This document shows, in pieces, positions 1 through 8,825 of a DNA stretch of 64,000 nt. The stretch spans positions 62,001 to 126,000 of the forward strand of contig NZ_JBQKLI010000003.1 of the NCBI RefSeq assembly GCF_052116305.1, written 5' to 3'. Positions within the stretch are counted from its first letter, which is position 1. Every line of letters starts with the position of its first letter. Below the pieces are notes generated by a model. It was not told the origin of the DNA, ran no database searches, and was given only the letters and a program-made list of their open reading frames with translations. Origin of the DNA: JBQKLI01 sp012798975 (GTDB lineage: Bacteria > Bacillota > Clostridia > Tissierellales > Peptoniphilaceae). The translations under genes were made by a program, and so were the position numbers.

Positions 1-1
1 T

Positions 2-841
2 GGTATGGAACGGTTTATGGAAATCATGGATGAAGAAGTAGAGATTACAAATATATCCGATGCAGAAGAATTAGAAAAAGTACAAGGAAAGATCCGCTTT
101 CAAGATGTTTCCTTCCGTTATAATCCAGGAGGAGAGAAGGTGTTGGACCATATTGATCTGGATATCTCTCCAGGGGAAAAAGTAGCCCTCGTCGGACCCA
201 GCGGCGGCGGAAAGACTACAATCTGCAACTTAATTCCAAGGTTCTATGATGTAACGGAAGGATCTATTACTATAGACGGGAAAGATGTAAGAGAACTGAC
301 ACTGGAGAGCCTTCGTTCAAATATCGGAATCGTACAGCAGGATGTCTATCTATTTTCAGGAACGGTATATGAAAATATTGAATACGGAAAACCAGGTGCT
401 TCAAAAGAGGAGATTATGGAAGCTGCAAGGCTTGCGGGAGCCTACTCTTTTATACAGGAGCTTCCACAGGGATTCGACACCTATGTAGGTGAGAGAGGAG
501 TAAAACTTTCAGGAGGACAAAAACAGCGTATCTCTATTGCCAGAGTCTTTTTGAAAAATCCAGAGATACTTATACTCGACGAAGCCACCTCAGCCCTAGA
601 TAATAAAAGTGAACGAATTATCCAAGAATCTTTGGAAAAACTTTCAGAAGGAAGGACCACATTAACCATCGCCCATAGACTGACAACTATTCAAAATGCA
701 GACAAAATTATAGTACTAACACCAGATGGAATCGTGGAAAGAGGAAACCATCAAGAACTGATGGAGAAAGAAGGACTCTATTATCAGCTCTATACCGGTG
801 GAGGAAACTTAAGCACAATGGACTTGAGCATGATAGGGTAG
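2..841 (+). CDS. ABC exporter, C-terminal ATPase part (5' truncated by window)
   Basis: The reading frame is open from the first bases of the window, so only the C-terminal part of a fused membrane/ATPase ABC exporter (MsbA/LmrA type) is present. The residues before the nucleotide-binding domain read GMERFMEIMDE, the usual link from the last membrane helix in this family. Counting from the Met at base 5: Walker A GPSGGGKT at 64-71, Q-loop near 111, signature LSGGQ at 168-172, Walker B ILILDE at 188-193, switch His 224. All ATPase motifs are intact. The substrate cannot be inferred. Such proteins often work as heterodimers, and any partner lies upstream of the window. Confidence 0.9.
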   Translation, partial: GMERFMEIMDEEVEITNISDAEELEKVQGKIRFQDVSFRYNPGGEKVLDHIDLDISPGEKVALVGPSGGGKTTICNLIPRFYDVTEGSITIDGKDVRELTLESLRSNIGIVQQDVYLFSGTVYENIEYGKPGASKEEIMEAARLAGAYSFIQELPQGFDTYVGERGVKLSGGQKQRISIARVFLKNPEILILDEATSALDNKSERIIQESLEKLSEGRTTLTIAHRLTTIQNADKIIVLTPDGIVERGNHQELMEKEGLYYQLYTGGGNLSTMDLSMIG

Positions 842-930
842 AGCTTAAAGAAGAAGAGTGAAAGAGCTTAAAGAAGAAGAGTGAAAGAGCTTAAAAAAGA
901 AGAGTGAGAGAACTTAAAGAAGAGTGAAAG
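842..930. repeat. 23-bp tandem repeat, four units
   Basis: Four head-to-tail units lie directly behind the stop codon of the ABC gene: 842-864, 865-887, 888-910 and a 20-bp unit 911-930 with a 3-bp deletion. The unit reads AGCTTAAAGAAGAAGAGTG plus AAAG. Its GAAGAGTGAAAG part matches the end of the inverted-repeat element that follows, so the array probably arose by slippage or duplication at the element border. Confidence 0.85.
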
Positions 931-1182
931 AATGAGAGAGGGGAGTTGATGTTGAAAAGCTCCGCTTTTCTTTTGTTTTATAAAAGAATTTGATCCCGTT
1001 TGTAACTTCGATGAATAAAGTTATTATTCTAGTTATATTTTAAGAAGTATAATTAGATATTAACCTTTAGCTATTTTATAATAGTTGATCTAATAGCAGC
1101 CTGCTTCTTATAATATAAAGAAAAATGAAAACTTTTTTTCGTTTTCTATAACAACTCCACTCTTCACTCTACCACTCTTCTT
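924..1182. repeat. Intergenic inverted-repeat element, copy A
   Basis: This fills most of the 467-bp gap between the ABC gene and the helicase gene. The left end (about 924-960, GAGAGGGGAGTTG core) and the right end (about 1146-1182, CAACTCCACTCTTCACTC core) are inverted repeats. The interior contains CAGCCTGCTTCTTATAATATAAAG-like sequence that recurs, inverted, at 3013-3306. It has no coding capacity. It looks like a small non-autonomous element (MITE-like); this class is inferred from the paired copies in this window. Confidence 0.75.
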
Positions 1183-1308
1183 TTCTACCACTTTTTTTTA
1201 CTTCTCTCACTCTTTCTTTTGGGGTAAGGTTTTCATTGGTTTCGCCCTCGCAACTTGCTGTTTTTTGTGATACACTAGACAAGTAATTTAATTAGAAAGG
1301 ACAAATGA

Positions 1309-2985
1309 ATGACAAAAGAAAGATTTGAAGAATTAAATCTGTCAAAAGAGGTACTCGATGCCGTTTCCGATATGGGCTTTGAAGAAATGTCGCCAATCCA
1401 AGCACAAGCAATACCTTATTTGATGGAGGGCGAAGACGTTATCGGTCAAGCTCAGACAGGAACAGGAAAGACGGCGGCTTTCGGTATCCCTATTGTAGAA
1501 CAAGTAGATCCGACAAAGAATGCTGTTCAAGCAATAGTATTATGTCCAACAAGAGAGCTTTGCATACAGGTTTCACAAGAAATCTCAAAGCTTGCAAAAT
1601 ACAAGCAAGGAATTAGAGTACTCCCAATATACGGAGGACAGCCTATAGATCGGCAAATTCGAAGTCTTAAAAAAGGAATCCAAATCGTTATCGGTACACC
1701 GGGACGTGTAATGGATCATATCCGAAGAAAGACATTGAAGCTTGATGATGTACGCATGTTCGTACTGGATGAAGCAGATGAAATGTTTGACATGGGATTT
1801 AGAGAAGATATCGAATTTGTATTAAACTATATTCCGGGAGAAAGACAATCTTTGTTCTTCTCAGCAACTATGGCACCGGAAATTTTGAGATTCGCAAAGA
1901 AATACCAAGCGGAACCTAAAATTGTAAAAATACAGCATAAAGAGATGACCGTTCCTAAAGTAGATCAGTTCTACTATGAATTAAAATCCTTTATGAAGTC
2001 GGAAATTTTATCGAGAGTTTTAGATATATATAATCCAAAACTTTCAGTAGTATTTTGTAATACCAAGCGGATGGTGGATGAATTAACTACAGATTTGCAG
2101 TCTAGAGGATACTTTGCAGACGGTCTTCACGGAGACTTAAAGCAGACTCAAAGAGACGTAGTCATGAACAAATTCAGAAAAGGTACCATTGATATACTGG
2201 TTGCGACAGATGTTGCAGCACGGGGTATCGATGTGGACGATGTGGATCTTGTCGTAAACTACGACATTCCGCAGGATAATGAATATTATGTTCATAGAAT
2301 CGGAAGAACAGCTAGAGCCGGCAGAGAAGGAACAGCTATATCCTTCGTAACTTCTAGAGATTATAATAATCTTCGTGATATTCAAAAATATACGAAGACA
2401 ACAATCGAAAGAAAGTTAATGCCTACATTAAAAGATATTCGAGAAAACCAAGATTCCAAGACTCTTAACGAATTAAGACGCATTATGGATCATGAAAATC
2501 TTGAAAATCAAATTAAAACAGTAAGTTTTCTAGAAGCTGAAGAATACAGCGCTTCTCAAATCGCTGCTGCAATCTTGAAATTGTATCAAAACAATACAAA
2601 TCTTACAGGACATAAAGAGTTGGATTATGTTGATATTAATACAAACAAGAAACTTAGCCGAAGCAATAATCGCGACGGCAGAGATCGAGACCGTAGAGGA
2701 AACGATCGAAGAAGAGGCGACAAGAGAAAATCAAATTCTTTCGGCAAATCAAAAAGACTTTATTTCAATGTTGGAAGAAGAGTCGGCATCAGCCAAAGAC
2801 ATATACTATCTGCAATCTGCAAAGATGCAGGAGTAAAAGCTTCTGACGTAGGAAATATCGATATTTATGATAAATTTACGTTTGTAGATGTAAATCCAAA
2901 AGTATCCGATACAATTCTTAAAAAACTAAAAGGCGGCCATATCAAAGGCTCTAAAGTTAATATAGAACTTGCTGAAAACAAATAA
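1309..2985 (+). CDS. DEAD-box ATP-dependent RNA helicase with C-terminal RNA-binding domain
   Basis: Unwinds or remodels RNA; relatives (CshA/DeaD) act in ribosome assembly, mRNA turnover and cold adaptation. The 558-residue protein has every helicase motif: Q motif near the N-terminus, motif I AQTGTGKT, PTREL, GTPGR, motif II DEAD, motif III SAT, motif V ATDVAARGID and motif VI YVHRIGRTARAG. A basic Arg/Asp/Asn-rich linker (about 445-475) leads to a DbpA-type RNA-binding domain (about 480-555), as in DeaD and YxiN. The start ATG at 1309 follows AGAAAGGA; the ATG at 1305 is out of frame. It is a single-gene unit with a terminator right after the stop. Confidence 0.95.
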   Translation: MTKERFEELNLSKEVLDAVSDMGFEEMSPIQAQAIPYLMEGEDVIGQAQTGTGKTAAFGIPIVEQVDPTKNAVQAIVLCPTRELCIQVSQEISKLAKYKQGIRVLPIYGGQPIDRQIRSLKKGIQIVIGTPGRVMDHIRRKTLKLDDVRMFVLDEADEMFDMGFREDIEFVLNYIPGERQSLFFSATMAPEILRFAKKYQAEPKIVKIQHKEMTVPKVDQFYYELKSFMKSEILSRVLDIYNPKLSVVFCNTKRMVDELTTDLQSRGYFADGLHGDLKQTQRDVVMNKFRKGTIDILVATDVAARGIDVDDVDLVVNYDIPQDNEYYVHRIGRTARAGREGTAISFVTSRDYNNLRDIQKYTKTTIERKLMPTLKDIRENQDSKTLNELRRIMDHENLENQIKTVSFLEAEEYSASQIAAAILKLYQNNTNLTGHKELDYVDINTNKKLSRSNNRDGRDRDRRGNDRRRGDKRKSNSFGKSKRLYFNVGRRVGISQRHILSAICKDAGVKASDVGNIDIYDKFTFVDVNPKVSDTILKKLKGGHIKGSKVNIELAENK

Positions 2986-3014
2986 AAAAAGATCCCGGAA
3001 GGGGTCTTTTTTTG
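2986..3014 (+). terminator. Rho-independent terminator of helicase gene
   Basis: GATCCC-GGAA-GGGGTC hairpin followed by seven T, a few bases after the stop codon. Confidence 0.85.
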
Positions 3015-3306
3015 TGTGAAAGATTAAAAAAAGAAGTGTTGAATGTGAAGAGGGGAGTTATAGTAGAAATATGAAAGAAAGATTTCATTTTTCTTTATAT
3101 TATAAGAAGCAGGCTGCTATGAGATCAGCAACTATAAAACAGCAAAAAGTTATTTTCTATTTATATTTTTAAAAATACAATTAGAATAACAACCTTCTTC
3201 ATTAAAGTTATAAACGCAAATAATTCTTTTATCAAACAAAAGAAAAGTGGAACTTTTCAACTTCAACTCCCCTCTTCCCTCTTTCACACTCCACACTTCA
3301 TTTCTT
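3013..3306. repeat. Intergenic inverted-repeat element, copy B (inverted relative to A)
   Basis: The reverse complement of this stretch aligns over its full length with copy A: same ends (GAGGGGAGTTGAAGTTGAAAA), same TTTTCTTTTGTTT block, same AGCAGCCTGCTTCTTATAA block. Copies A and B therefore face each other across the helicase gene. The element runs to the stop codon of the neighbouring minus-strand gene and fills the whole 321-bp gap. Confidence 0.75.
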
Positions 3307-4020
3307 CTATATCCCTATCTCTTTTTCTAAATCCTCTAAGTCCATTTCCTTATATTCCCCTGGCTCTAGGTCTTCAGGGAGCGAAAAGGCGCCTATTTTG
3401 ATTCTTTTTAGGAAGAGTACTTCGTTTCCGGTATATTCGAACATACGCTTAACCTGGTGGAATTTTCCCTCGTAGATGGTAAGGTGGGCGGTGTGGTCGC
3501 TTAATATTTCAAGCTCTGCAGGTTTTGTCGTAATATCTTCGTTAATGAGATAAATGCCTTTCTTGAATTTTTTGATGAGTTTTTCTTCGATTTTTTCTTT
3601 TGTTTTTACAAAATAAGTTTTAGGAATTTCTGATTTGGGGCTTGAAATTTTATGGGCAAATTTCCCGTCGTTTGTAAGAAGGAGAAGTCCTTCTGTGTCG
3701 ATATCAAGTCTGCCTACAGGAAAAGGATCACGTGCCTGGTCTTCCGGGATTAAAATATCGACTACGGTTTCCTGATTATAGTCTTCTGTTGCAGAAATAA
3801 TTCCTGCCGGCTTATTCATCACAAGGTAGATATACTCCTGATATTCAATGAGAAGGTCTTTATAATAAAGCTCATCTTTTTCGGGGTCGATAAGGGTGGA
3901 GCTGTCTTTTACGACTTTATCGTTTACCGTAACCACGCCTTTTTTCATTTCTTTTTTTATAGAAGACCTTGTTCCATATCCTAGATTGGCAAGGATTTTA
4001 TCAATTCTTAATTTTTTCAT
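3307..4020 (-). CDS. rsuA: 16S rRNA pseudouridine synthase, RsuA family
   Basis: Converts a uridine in small-subunit rRNA (U516 in E. coli) to pseudouridine. The 237-residue length is normal for RsuA. An S4 RNA-binding domain covers residues 1-60 (RIDKILANLGYGTRSSIKK). The catalytic domain contains VGRLDIDTEGLLLLTNDG, whose first Asp is the catalytic residue, and the later KFHQVKRMFEYTGNEV motif seen in RsuA/RluB/E/F enzymes. The start codon overlaps the stop of the upstream EamA gene by 4 bp, so the two are translationally coupled in one operon. RluB-type 23S specificity cannot be excluded. Confidence 0.9.
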   Translation of the reverse strand: MKKLRIDKILANLGYGTRSSIKKEMKKGVVTVNDKVVKDSSTLIDPEKDELYYKDLLIEYQEYIYLVMNKPAGIISATEDYNQETVVDILIPEDQARDPFPVGRLDIDTEGLLLLTNDGKFAHKISSPKSEIPKTYFVKTKEKIEEKLIKKFKKGIYLINEDITTKPAELEILSDHTAHLTIYEGKFHQVKRMFEYTGNEVLFLKRIKIGAFSLPEDLEPGEYKEMDLEDLEKEIGI

Positions 4021-4925
4021 ACGAACCTCTTTCTATTTAATATCCATATTCCGATACAGACAAGTATCAAACCGATAATTAAATTATAATTCAAATGTTC
4101 CTCCGGTAGTAGGGCTAAGGATAAAAAAGAACCGAAGATGGGGATAAAAAGCTGATACACTGAAATTTCTCCGGATTTATAATGTTTCAACAACTCATAC
4201 CATAAGGTAAAGGCAGCTGCAGAAATAAAGGCACTATAAAAAAGCAGCAGGACTGCAAAAGGGGTCCATACTAATGGAGAATGTTGAAATATTTTACCGG
4301 GAATTAAAAGAAGAAGAGAACCGAATATCATTTGTCCTAAGGTAAGGGTTAGAGGATTCATATCTTTTCCTTTTAACTTCACAAGGATGGTTCCTAAGGC
4401 ATTTGCCAAAGAGGACATCAGAAGAAATCCTTCTCCAGTCAGTCGAAAACTCAAGTCTAAACCCATGGAGATGTTGGCGGCGAAGATCCCGCCGAAACCA
4501 AAAGCCAAAGCGATAATCTTTCGAAGACTTAGGGAATCGTCTTTAAAAATGAAATGGGAGAAGAGGACGATCAAGAAAGTAGAGGAGGCCTGAAGGATAG
4601 AAGACTTCACTCCGCTTGTATTACCGACTCCGATATAAAAGAAAAAATATTGGATTGTTGTTTGTACAAGACCTAGGAGCAATAAAAATTTCAGATCGAT
4701 TTTTCCTCTTTTTGTTTTGGTGAAAAAGAAAGAATAGAGAAAAACTAAAATTCCCGACAGAAAAAATCGGATGCCTGCAAAATATATTTTCGTCATAAAA
4801 TCATTGGCAGGGATATTTAATTCTTGATAGCTTAGTTTTAAGACAGGAAAAGCAGAACCCCATAAAAACATACAAAAAAGGGCTGCGGCGATTCCTTTCT
4901 TTTTATTATTTAATATAGTATCCAT
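4017..4925 (-). CDS. EamA/DMT-family membrane transporter
   Basis: A 302-residue integral membrane protein with about ten predicted helices arranged as two EamA repeats, the drug/metabolite transporter fold. Members export amino acids, nucleosides or drugs; the substrate here is unknown. Repeat 1 covers roughly residues 12-150 and repeat 2 roughly 160-297, ending in a short basic tail RKRFV. It is divergent from an ArsR-type regulator 85 bp away, which is a plausible controller. It precedes rsuA with a 4-bp overlap. Confidence 0.88.
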   Translation of the reverse strand: MDTILNNKKKGIAAALFCMFLWGSAFPVLKLSYQELNIPANDFMTKIYFAGIRFFLSGILVFLYSFFFTKTKRGKIDLKFLLLLGLVQTTIQYFFFYIGVGNTSGVKSSILQASSTFLIVLFSHFIFKDDSLSLRKIIALAFGFGGIFAANISMGLDLSFRLTGEGFLLMSSLANALGTILVKLKGKDMNPLTLTLGQMIFGSLLLLIPGKIFQHSPLVWTPFAVLLLFYSAFISAAAFTLWYELLKHYKSGEISVYQLFIPIFGSFLSLALLPEEHLNYNLIIGLILVCIGIWILNRKRFV

Positions 4926-4945
4926 AATAACCTCTCATTAATTAT

Positions 4946-4998
4946 TTGACAAATTTGCTTTACTAATATACTATTAAGATTACAATATTATGATATTG
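4946..4998 (+). promoter_or_regulatory. Promoter of arsR-like gene with overlapping palindrome
   Basis: TTGACA (4946-4951), a 17-bp spacer and TACTAT (4969-4974) form a near-consensus sigma-A promoter. Just downstream lies the inverted repeat CAATAT-TATG-ATATTG (4983-4998), around the expected transcription start. That is a typical position for an ArsR-family operator, so autoregulation is likely. Control of the divergent EamA gene from the same site is an inference. Confidence 0.7.
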
Positions 4999-5010
4999 GA
5001 GTGACGCGAA

Positions 5011-5286
5011 ATGGAAACAGCCTATTTAGAAGGTGCAGATTTGCTTAAAGCTTTATCGAATCCGATAAGATTATTTCTCGTCCACGAATTATACCTGCAT
5101 GAAAGCAGAACCGTCTCCCAGTTATTAGAAAACTCTGACTGCTCCCAATCAATGATATCGCAATCGTTGGGAAAGCTGAAGGATATGGGAATCGTTCGTA
5201 TGGAACGAAAAGGCGCGTTTAGCTGCTATTCATTGGTGGATGAAAAAGTAAAAGAGATTATTGAAATTATTTTCAACCATTCATAG
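5011..5286 (+). CDS. ArsR-family winged-helix regulator
   Basis: A 91-residue DNA-binding repressor-type protein. It begins with ALSNPIRLFLVHELYLHES, the classical first helices of ArsR proteins, followed by the recognition helix region SQSMISQSLGKLKDMGIVRMERKG and a beta wing. The metal-binding box ELCVCDL of metal-sensing members is absent (TVSQLLENSDCSQS instead). One Cys in the recognition region might sense redox state or a metal, but this is not established. It is divergent from the EamA transporter. Start ATG 5011 follows GGAG with normal spacing. Confidence 0.88.
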   Translation: METAYLEGADLLKALSNPIRLFLVHELYLHESRTVSQLLENSDCSQSMISQSLGKLKDMGIVRMERKGAFSCYSLVDEKVKEIIEIIFNHS

Positions 5287-5368
5287 GGGATCAAATAATT
5301 CTTTTACTACAAAAATTCAACGTATTGGATTAAGGCTTAAGTGATTACACGTAAAAATTAGCCATAAT

Positions 5369-5409
5369 CAAAGAAAAAACTCTTCCTTTTTGGAAGAGTT
5401 TTTTCTTTG
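5369..5409. terminator. Bidirectional terminator between arsR-like gene and M20 peptidase gene
   Basis: A stem of about 16 bp (AAGAAAAAACTCTTCC against GGAAGAGTTTTTTCTT) with a T-rich loop and T tracts in both directions, between two converging genes. Bases 5287-5368 hold nothing else recognisable. Confidence 0.85.
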
Positions 5410-5410
5410 G

Positions 5411-6583
5411 CTAAAATTCTTCTAAAGTCATGATTTGAAGATAAAGTTCAAAAGCTTTATAAAGGTCGGCGACGCGGACCTTTTCATTTTCATGATGAAC
5501 GACATCCAAGCTTCCCGGACCTAAAATGACAACATCTCTATGATCTCGTCTTAATATTGTCCCGTCTGTGGTGCCTGTAAAATGGGAGTCTTCATAATGA
5601 AGCTGGAGTTGTTGAAAGGCTTCTTTTGTACGTCGTATGATTTCTGTTTCCGGAGAGGTTTCCCAAGATTCTCTTTCATCGATAAGTTCGATGTCTGCTT
5701 TAAAAGCAGGGATATCTTTCTGGATTTCAGTAAATATTTTTTTGATAGCTACCCAAACATCGTCTGGAGTGTGGTCTGGAACAATTCTTGCATCGATTTC
5801 CATAGAGCATTTATCCGGGACAACACAAGGGTTGACTCCTGCGTGTATGGCTAAAGGCTGCCAGAAGCTTCGGCCATAGTCTTTGTGTTCGAATTCTTTG
5901 AAATCTTCTTCAGCCATATGATCCATAATAAATCTTGAAAGTTCAATGGCGTTTTGTCCAACACCGGGTCGAGAGCCGTGTCCTGTTTTCCCGCGGACAT
6001 GAATATATCCATAAGTTCTTCCATTGCTGGAGGTGCAGACTTCTAAATCTGTAGGTTCGCAGACGACAACGCTTCTGCAGTGTTTTAAAAGATCGGAGCC
6101 TCTCATGGCTTTGGACCCTTTCATCAAGTCTTCTTCATCCACAGTTGCAACCAGTACGATATCTTGATCCGGAAGGATATTTTGCTCCTTCAGAGTTTTC
6201 ATAGCGACCATGGCGCAGCATAGTCCGCCTTTCATATCGGAAGAGCCTCTTCCATATAGATATTCGCCGATGATATTGGCACCGAAAGGATCGGTATTCC
6301 ATCTTTGTTTTTCGTCATCGCTGACAGGAACCACATCCATATGTCCTGTAAAAATAATGCCTTTCTCTCTGTTTTTTCCGGGAAGGGTAGAGACAATGTT
6401 GTAGCGGTTTGGTTCAACGAAAACTTTTTCAGTTTCGATTCCTGCTTCGGTCATATACTTATAGATATAATCACCCATTGCCAGTTCTAGACCCGGAGGA
6501 TTTACACTGGGGATACGGACTAAATCCTGAAGTACTTTTACGATTTCTGTTTTTACTGGATTAAAAACTTCTTCATCTAACAT
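5411..6583 (-). CDS. M20-family metallopeptidase (ArgE/DapE type)
   Basis: A soluble di-zinc hydrolase of 390 residues that cleaves amide bonds in acylated amino acids or small peptides. Motifs: GHMDVVPVS (metal His and catalytic Asp), GRGSSDMKGG (bridging Asp), DEED (catalytic Glu and metal Glu), CEPT, a dimerisation lid with GRTYGYIHVRGKTGHGSRP, and a C-terminal metal His in VVHHENEKV. The family is ArgE/DapE/acetylornithine deacetylase-like; the substrate is not determinable and no arginine or lysine genes are nearby. The start chosen is the ATG at 6583, nine bases after AGGAAAGG; a TTG three codons earlier is less likely. Confidence 0.88.
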   Translation of the reverse strand: MLDEEVFNPVKTEIVKVLQDLVRIPSVNPPGLELAMGDYIYKYMTEAGIETEKVFVEPNRYNIVSTLPGKNREKGIIFTGHMDVVPVSDDEKQRWNTDPFGANIIGEYLYGRGSSDMKGGLCCAMVAMKTLKEQNILPDQDIVLVATVDEEDLMKGSKAMRGSDLLKHCRSVVVCEPTDLEVCTSSNGRTYGYIHVRGKTGHGSRPGVGQNAIELSRFIMDHMAEEDFKEFEHKDYGRSFWQPLAIHAGVNPCVVPDKCSMEIDARIVPDHTPDDVWVAIKKIFTEIQKDIPAFKADIELIDERESWETSPETEIIRRTKEAFQQLQLHYEDSHFTGTTDGTILRRDHRDVVILGPGSLDVVHHENEKVRVADLYKAFELYLQIMTLEEF

Positions 6584-6708
6584 TCTTAACAACCTTTCCT
6601 AAAGTAAGTTCTATGTTTAATACTTATAACAGTATAGTACAATCTATAAAAATTCTCAAAAAACTTGTGTATCTGCTACAATAGTAAAAAAACGAAAAGA
6701 GAGAAGAT

Positions 6709-8112
6709 ATGAGAATTTATTTAGATGAAGAGAAACTCCATTATGATATATTTGAATTAGTCAGAACCTTTGTACCGAGGGAAGAAATCTGTTTTTCCGG
6801 AGAAGAGGATTTAAATCTTGCAATTGAATACAAAAATAGGAAAGCTTCCTTATATAAAGAAGATAAAAAAGTCGAACTATCTGTTCCTTATATAGAAGAA
6901 GAAAAACTTCAACGGCGTGCTTTTAAAAGAGCCGTATTGAAACTGCTGGAAGGGTATTATAAAAAGACTTCTCCTTGGGGGATATTGACAGGGATACGTC
7001 CTGTAAAAATAGTACAGGAGTTGATGGACCAAAAGAAAGATCGGGAGGAGATTTTGGAAAGACTTACTAAAGAGTACTCTCTTTCTAAGGAAAAAGCAGA
7101 TCTTCTTTATACTATAGCCTGCCGTCAAAGGCCTTATCTCTATCCTATAAAAGAAGATTCTTATTCTCTTTATATAAACATCCCATTCTGTCCTACCCGC
7201 TGCGATTACTGCAGTTTCCCGACGATACTATATAAAAAGCGTGATTATAGAAAAGACTATATAAAGACGCTCCTTCGAGAAATGGAGGCGATGGGAAAAG
7301 TCCTTAAAGACAAGAAATTAGAAACGGTTTATATTGGAGGAGGTACGCCCACCTCTTTAGAAAAGGAAGATTTAACAGTTCTGCTAGAGGGGGTAAAGGA
7401 AGATTTTGGACTGCCTGTTGAGTGGACAGTGGAAGCCGGAAGAGAAGATACCTTATCACAAGAGGTCTTCTTTTTGCTCAAAGAGAAGGGTGTCACAAGA
7501 ATATCATTAAACCCACAAAGTTTTCATGATAAAACTCTGAAAAAAATCGGAAGGGTTCAAAACAATGACCGCCTCATCCGTTTATACGAAGAAGCGAAAG
7601 AGATTGGATTCGATTGTATCAACATGGACTTTATCTTAGGACTTCCAGGGGAGGGAATGGAGGACTTAGAATATAATCTTCACAAAATAAAGGAATTAAT
7701 GCCGGAGAATTTAACAATCCATACTCTTTCTGTAAAACGAGGTTCGAAATTTATGGAAAGACAGGAAAACTTAGGCGGAGAACGGGATTTGATCGGGGAT
7801 ATGCTCGAGAGAGTTCATCGTTTTATAGCAGAAAGCCCTTACGAGCCATATTATCTGTACCGTCAAAAGCAGATCCTAGGAAATCATGAAAATGTAGGCT
7901 ATGCTTTGCCCGGAAAAGAGAATTTGTATAATATGTATATGATGGAGGAACGGCAGACGGTGATAGGCCTTGGAATGACTTCCAACAGCAAAATCCTCTA
8001 TCCAAATGAAAACCGCATAGAAAACTACAGAAATTATAAGAATCTAAGAGACTATCAAAATAAAATAGATGAAATTATAGAGAAAAAGAGCAGACTAATA
8101 AAAGGAGTATAG
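6709..8112 (+). CDS. hemZ: HemZ, radical SAM coproporphyrinogen dehydrogenase-like protein
   Basis: A 467-residue radical SAM enzyme of the HemN/HemZ branch, linked to oxygen-independent oxidation of coproporphyrinogen III in haem synthesis, though HemZ activity is less well proven than HemN. The cluster motif is CPTRCDYC (C161, C165, C168), preceded by YINIPF. Next comes the GGGTPTSL SAM-binding motif. The roughly 150-residue N-terminal extension before the radical SAM core is what separates HemZ from HemN. No other haem genes are nearby. Divergent from the M20 peptidase gene. The next gene starts 1 bp after its stop, so the two form an operon. Confidence 0.9.
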   Translation: MRIYLDEEKLHYDIFELVRTFVPREEICFSGEEDLNLAIEYKNRKASLYKEDKKVELSVPYIEEEKLQRRAFKRAVLKLLEGYYKKTSPWGILTGIRPVKIVQELMDQKKDREEILERLTKEYSLSKEKADLLYTIACRQRPYLYPIKEDSYSLYINIPFCPTRCDYCSFPTILYKKRDYRKDYIKTLLREMEAMGKVLKDKKLETVYIGGGTPTSLEKEDLTVLLEGVKEDFGLPVEWTVEAGREDTLSQEVFFLLKEKGVTRISLNPQSFHDKTLKKIGRVQNNDRLIRLYEEAKEIGFDCINMDFILGLPGEGMEDLEYNLHKIKELMPENLTIHTLSVKRGSKFMERQENLGGERDLIGDMLERVHRFIAESPYEPYYLYRQKQILGNHENVGYALPGKENLYNMYMMEERQTVIGLGMTSNSKILYPNENRIENYRNYKNLRDYQNKIDEIIEKKSRLIKGV

Positions 8113-8113
8113 G

Positions 8114-8518
8114 ATGAAAGAAGCGAAAGTGTCCTCGGAATTTAAAACGGATATTGTACTGGTGTGGGAAAAACTAACAAATCATGAAGACTTTCATTGG
8201 AGAGAAGGAATCAGAGAGTCGGTAAAAATCGATGAGAATTCTTATTATGAGATCGATATAAACGGACAAAGGACAGATTATAAGATTCTTGAAAAGATCC
8301 CTATGGAACGCCTCTATCTTTCTATGGAGAACAAAAAAACAAAAAGTACGGTAGACTACACCTTTCATCCTTTAGAAGCGGGGTGTGAAGTGAAAGCCTA
8401 TCAAAAGACAGAGTTTAAGGATACTTGGACCGGTCTTTTTGCAGGCAGTTTTATTGATATCGGGAAGCTTCAGCTGCGCTATTTTTATTTGGCAAAAAAA
8501 TCATTACATGAGCTATAA
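8114..8518 (+). CDS. SRPBCC (START-like) domain protein
   Basis: A 134-residue cytosolic protein with the helix-grip pattern of SRPBCC/polyketide-cyclase-like proteins: an N-terminal strand and VWEKLTNHEDFHWREGI helix, a series of beta strands (SYYEIDINGQRTDYKILEKIPMERL), and a long C-terminal helix. The fold binds hydrophobic ligands; the ligand is unknown. It begins one base after the hemZ stop and is probably co-transcribed, but that does not prove a role in porphyrin metabolism. Confidence 0.75.
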   Translation: MKEAKVSSEFKTDIVLVWEKLTNHEDFHWREGIRESVKIDENSYYEIDINGQRTDYKILEKIPMERLYLSMENKKTKSTVDYTFHPLEAGCEVKAYQKTEFKDTWTGLFAGSFIDIGKLQLRYFYLAKKSLHEL

Positions 8519-8825
8519 AAATTACGAAAATGTAATAATTAGGCCTGAAATAGCTTGTATTCGATTTGTTACATTTTGTAACCTTTTTGTAACTATTTGA
8601 ATTTAGGCGTTCTCAGACCCTTAGTAAAATTACAAAAAAGTTACAAACATTATTGAGTTTTAGAAGAACGAGGCAAAATAGAACTTTTTTATGACAAAAA
8701 GGTTTCATTCCGTTGACATCAAAAATTAAGTCCTTTAAAATACTGTTTGTTGAATGAATCAAGCAATAAAAAATACTTTTGCGAAATATAATGCAAATTT
8801 ATTCAGAAAGGACTTAATTAAAAAT
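8519..8825 (+). promoter_or_regulatory. Promoter and TTACAA-repeat region upstream of first CWB2 gene
   Basis: TTGACA (8713-8718), a 17-bp spacer and TAAAAT (8736-8741) form a strong sigma-A promoter, giving a leader of about 78 nt. Upstream, between about 8565 and 8655, copies of GTTACA/TGTAAC occur in both orientations, including TTACAAAAAAGTTACAA near 8636. A nearly identical motif, TTGCAAAAAAGTTACAA, lies upstream of the S-layer gene (near 22230). A common regulator of surface proteins is an inference. Confidence 0.6.

Noticed and set aside
842..930. CRISPR-like array
   Set aside because: Units are contiguous, with no spacers; it is a simple tandem repeat.
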